From assembly GCF_021191705.1 (NCBI RefSeq), contig NZ_JAIWPU010000054.1, forward strand, positions 1 to 47,778: a stretch of DNA of 47,778 bases, given 5' to 3'. The stretch is from Proluteimonas flavola. GTDB lineage: Bacteria; Pseudomonadota; Gammaproteobacteria; Xanthomonadales; Xanthomonadaceae. Below the pieces are notes generated by a model. The model saw only the letters and a list, made by a program, of their open reading frames with translations. It made no database searches and was not told the origin of the DNA. Both the position numbers and the translations under genes were made by a program. Each line of letters begins with the position of its first letter. Positions within the stretch are counted from its first letter, which is position 1. This document shows, piece by piece, positions 44,929-47,778 of the stretch.

Positions 44929-46143
44929 TCAGCGGTCGAGCCGATCGAAGGAGAACAGGGCCGCCAGCGGATGCTTGCGCCGCTCGATCAATGCGCGCAG
45001 CAGGCCGGCACCGAGCATCGAGTAGGTGATGCCGTTGCCGCCGTAGGCCATCGCGAACTGCACGCGCTTGCCGGTCGCCGGATGCGGACCGAAGAACGGC
45101 AGGCCGTCCCCGGTCTCGGCGAAGGTGCCGGCCCAGGAGAACGTCGGCGTCAGGTCGAGGTCGGGGCGGAGCTTCGCAACGCGTTTCATCAGCACCCGCG
45201 CCTTCTTCTCCACCCGCGCATCGCGCCGCGCGGGCACGTCGACATCGTCGTCCTCGCCGCCGATCAGCAGGCGCCGGTCGCCGGTGGTGCGCATATAGAG
45301 ATAGGGCCGCGCGGTTTCCCAGACGAGCGTGCCGACCAGCGGGCCGAGCCGGGCTTCGGAGATCGGATCGGTGACGAAGGCATAGCTGCTGCGGTTGCGC
45401 GCGACCTGCTTCGGCAACCAGTGCTGGCTGGCATAACCGGCGGCGAGCACGACGTGCCGGGCGCGGATGCGTGCGCCGCCATCGGTCGTCGCGACCACAT
45501 CGCGCGGACGCGCATCGAGCCGCAGGATCGCGGTGCGATCGAACACCTGCGCGCCGCGTTTCGCCAGCCGCGCGAGCAGACGCGACGCGAAACGGTAGGG
45601 ATCGACCTGTGCGGCCTGCCGGCTGCGCAGCGCGGCCGGCGCATCGATCCGGTACTCGGCTTGCAGCGCTTCCGACTCCAGATACTCGATGTCGAAACCG
45701 TGCCGTCGACGCGCTGCGAATTCCTCGCGGAGCGCGGCGACATCGCGCTTCCGGCTGGCGTAATACAGGCTGTCGGCGCGTTCGAAATCCACGTCGCGCA
45801 GGCCGCGTGCGACCTCGCCCAGCATGTCGATCGCGTCGCCGCAGGCGCGGTAGGCCAGCGCGGCATCGTCTTCGCCATAGCGCCTGGCCAGATCCACCAG
45901 ATGGGTGTCGATCTCGTACTGCAGCAGCGCGGTGCTCGCCGCCGTGCTGCCCCAGGCGATATCGCGCTGCTCGACGACGACGACGCCATGCCCGTGATTG
46001 GCGAGTTCGTCGGCGATCAGCGCGCCGGTGATGCCGCCGCCGACGACCAGCACGTCGCAGGCCACGTCGGCCTCGAGCTGCGGGAAGGCGTGCATCAGAC
46101 CGTTGCGCACGGCCCAGAAGGGATAACCGCTCTTGAGGTCCAT
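44929..46143 (-). CDS. FAD-dependent oxidoreductase, DAO family
   Basis: The 404-residue product belongs to the D-amino acid oxidase-like (DadA/GlpO) group. It has the FAD motif [17 protein letters not shown] (31-47), [15 protein letters not shown] and, near the C-terminus, [18 protein letters not shown]. These enzymes oxidise amines or amino acids; the substrate is unknown. ATG at 46143 was chosen over a GTG two codons upstream. It is 31 bp upstream of the GIY-YIG/GNAT gene on the same strand, so they may form an operon. Confidence 0.9.
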   Translation of the reverse strand: MDLKSGYPFWAVRNGLMHAFPQLEADVACDVLVVGGGITGALIADELANHGHGVVVVEQRDIAWGSTAASTALLQYEIDTHLVDLARRYGEDDAALAYRACGDAIDMLGEVARGLRDVDFERADSLYYASRKRDVAALREEFAARRRHGFDIEYLESEALQAEYRIDAPAALRSRQAAQVDPYRFASRLLARLAKRGAQVFDRTAILRLDARPRDVVATTDGGARIRARHVVLAAGYASQHWLPKQVARNRSSYAFVTDPISEARLGPLVGTLVWETARPYLYMRTTGDRRLLIGGEDDDVDVPARRDARVEKKARVLMKRVAKLRPDLDLTPTFSWAGTFAETGDGLPFFGPHPATGKRVQFAMAYGGNGITYSMLGAGLLRALIERRKHPLAALFSFDRLDR

Positions 46144-46256
46144 GCGCACGTATCGGGTGATCGGTGCGACAGCCTAGGCACGCGCGCGTGAATGCGCCGA
46201 CGACATTCGCGGCCGGCGACCGCTAGACTGCGCGCCCCTGCCCGGCCAGCCCCGCG

Positions 46257-47465
46257 ATGCCCGTCGTTCCCGCCACCGCCCTGCCGACCACCGACTGGGA
46301 CGTCATCGTGCTGGGCGCCGGCGCGGCCGGCCTCATGGCGGCGATCGCGGCCGGCCAGCGCGGCCGCCGCGTGCTGGTGCTCGACCACGCGAACAAGGTT
46401 GGCAAGAAGATCCTGATGTCGGGCGGCGGCCACTGCAATTTCACCAATACCGGCACCACGCCGGCGCAGTACCTGTCGGACAACCCGCACTTCTGCAAAT
46501 CGGCGCTGGCGCGCTACACGCCACAGGATTTCGTCGAGCTGGTCGATCGCCACGGCATCGCCTGGCACGAGAAGGAACTGGGCCAGCTGTTCTGCGATGG
46601 ATCCTCGAAACAGATCGTGCAGCTGCTGCTCGACGAGGCCGATGCCGTCGGCGTGCAGGTCCGCACGCATTGCGCGGTGCAGCTGCCGCGGCGCGTCGAC
46701 GACGGCTACGCCATCGACACCGCGGCCGGTCGACTGCGCTGCGCTTCGCTGATCGTCGCGACCGGCGGCCTGTCGATTCCGAGCATGGGTGCGACCGGTT
46801 TCGGCTACGAACTCGCGCGCAGCTTCGGCCACACGCTGGTGCCGACGCGCGCCGGCCTGGTGCCGCTGACGCTCAGCGGCAAGCACCAGGAACGGCTGGA
46901 CGCATTGTCGGGCGTCGCGCTCGATGTCGAAGCCGGCTGCAACGACGCGTTTTTCCGCAACCGCATGCTGGTCACGCACCGCGGCATCAGCGGCCCGGCG
47001 ATCCTGCAGATCTCGTCCTACTGGCAGCCCGGCGACGATCTGCGCCTGGACCTGCTGCCCGGCCGCGATGCGCTGGCATGGCTGCAGACGCAGCAGGCCG
47101 AGCGCCCCGGTACCGAACTCAAGAACGTGCTGGCCGAACTGATGCCGCGTCGCTTCGCCCAGCGCCTGTGCGAAATCTGGCTGCCGAACCGGCCGATGAA
47201 ACAGTTCACCCCGCCGCAGCTGCAGGACACCGCCGCGCTGCTGCAGGCCTGGCCGCTGGTCGCCAGCGGCACCGAGGGTTACCGCACTGCCGAGGTCACG
47301 CTGGGCGGCGTGGACACCGGCGGCGTGTCGTCGCGGACGATGGAATCGCAGCACGCGCCCGGGCTGTACTTCATCGGCGAAGTGCTGGACGTCACCGGCT
47401 GGCTCGGCGGCTACAACTTCCAGTGGGCCTGGGCATCGGGCATGGCGGCCGGCAGCGCGGCCTAG
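46257..47465 (+). CDS. BaiN/HI0933-like flavoprotein
   Basis: The 402-residue product is an NAD(P)/FAD-dependent oxidoreductase of the HI0933/BaiN family. It has the FAD motif VIVLGAGAAGLMAAIAAGQ (17-35), the family hallmark KKILMSGGGHCNFTN (49-64), LIVATGGLSIPSMGATGFGY and the C-terminal GEVLDVTGWLGGYNFQWAWASG. The physiological substrate in proteobacteria is not settled. The stop codon TAG (47463-47465) is part of the left terminal repeat of the following element. Confidence 0.93.
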   Translation: MPVVPATALPTTDWDVIVLGAGAAGLMAAIAAGQRGRRVLVLDHANKVGKKILMSGGGHCNFTNTGTTPAQYLSDNPHFCKSALARYTPQDFVELVDRHGIAWHEKELGQLFCDGSSKQIVQLLLDEADAVGVQVRTHCAVQLPRRVDDGYAIDTAAGRLRCASLIVATGGLSIPSMGATGFGYELARSFGHTLVPTRAGLVPLTLSGKHQERLDALSGVALDVEAGCNDAFFRNRMLVTHRGISGPAILQISSYWQPGDDLRLDLLPGRDALAWLQTQQAERPGTELKNVLAELMPRRFAQRLCEIWLPNRPMKQFTPPQLQDTAALLQAWPLVASGTEGYRTAEVTLGGVDTGGVSSRTMESQHAPGLYFIGEVLDVTGWLGGYNFQWAWASGMAAGSAA

Positions 47466-47655
47466 GAGCGTGGGCGGCAGAAATGTTCGAGGCGAAAAGT
47501 TCGCTGCGCGAGGCCAGATTTGACCAGCTTCGCTGTTGCAGAGCATTTCGCGGGTTTGCAGGCTCGTAGTGGTGCTACGGGCCAAAAACCGGCGGAAATA
47601 TGGACCGTGCAGCGGGCTTTGCAGCCCGGACGATTTCTGCCGCCCACGCTCCTAG
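47462..47655. repeat. 194-bp element with 23-bp perfect terminal inverted repeats (MITE-like)
   Basis: The left arm at 47462-47484 (ctaggagcgtgggcgg...) is the exact reverse complement of the right arm at 47633-47655. Both ends are CTAG. The inside is about 148 bp with no convincing coding frame. This is the layout of a miniature inverted-repeat transposable element, or of a structured intergenic RNA, with CTAG as a possible target duplication. It overlaps the stop codon of the preceding flavoprotein. Confidence 0.8.
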
Positions 47656-47778
47656 GAGCGTGGGCGGCAGAAGATTTCCGGGCTGCCACTGCTCGTGATC
47701 TGGCAGGCTTTGCACCTGACCATCGATGCAGGGCCTGCAGCAGGCCTGGCTGGTCGTGCCCGTCAACCCTTGCCAATG
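47652..47778. repeat. Second, related element starting in tandem (cut by window edge)
   Basis: The 21-bp start of the left arm (CTAGGAGCGTGGGCGGCAG and on) recurs at 47652-47672, sharing the CTAG with the end of the first element. The internal sequence differs. The right arm would be beyond the window. Nothing else is recognised up to the edge. Confidence 0.7.

Overview
The window is 47.8 kb of GC-rich DNA from a gammaproteobacterial chromosome, most likely a Lysobacter/Luteimonas/Xanthomonas relative (order Lysobacterales/Xanthomonadales). The evidence is a chromosomal VirB/VirD4 secretion locus whose VirB7 carries an extra C-terminal N0-like domain (the Xanthomonadales X-T4SS type), the gene order ruvB-ybgC-tolQRAB-pal-cpoB-queE-queC-tRNA-Lys, and intergenic heptamer arrays of the GGGATTC/GTGATTC type often seen in this family. 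No plasmid or phage backbone is visible.

Layout. (1) 1-362: the 5' end of an IS1595-type transposase cut by the window edge, then a palindromic REP-like repeat. (2) 363-13959: a type IV secretion locus. On the minus strand virB7-B8-B9-B10-B11-B1-B2-B3-B4-B5-B6 form one tightly packed, often overlapping operon that ends with a secreted DUF4189 protein. Across a 466-bp divergent intergenic region, a coiled-coil/single-TM protein and the coupling ATPase virD4 read the other way. Established work on Xanthomonas citri and Stenotrophomonas shows that this T4SS type injects toxic effectors into rival bacteria; no effector with the VirD4-binding tail is inside the window. (3) 14117-23724: an S1/P1 nuclease, a persulfide-dioxygenase-like metallohydrolase, a molybdate operon (periplasmic molybdopterin-fold protein, modA, modB, short modC) behind a ModE-like inverted repeat, a flavin reductase, two paralogous STN-domain lipoproteins, a large acetyl-CoA hydrolase/transferase, a BolA protein and a Nudix hydrolase. 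(4) 23813-29371: transketolase with its terminator, a dicarboxylate/amino-acid:cation symporter, and recQ. (5) 29420-39194: tRNA-Lys(UUU), queC and queE (queuosine precursors), the Tol-Pal envelope operon with an extra secreted copy of TolA domain III between tolA and tolB, ybgC, ruvB and a luciferase-like monooxygenase. (6) 39195-47778: a terminator, an overlapping pair made of a phytoene-desaturase-like flavoprotein and a divergent MurG-like glycosyltransferase, a succinyl-CoA:acetate CoA-transferase, a GIY-YIG/GNAT fusion, two flavoproteins, and a short element with 23-bp perfect terminal inverted repeats followed directly by a second related copy.

The most interesting points are the divergent virD4 module with its uncharacterised membrane partner, the accessory gene at the far end of the T4SS operon next to an IS, the TolA domain III paralogue that starts at a TTG overlapping the tolA stop, the MurG-like gene with altered signature residues paired with a desaturase-like oxidoreductase, and the inverted-repeat element at the right edge. 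A poly-G/poly-C block at 38119-38186 looks like a sequencing artefact over an unreadable hairpin rather than real sequence.
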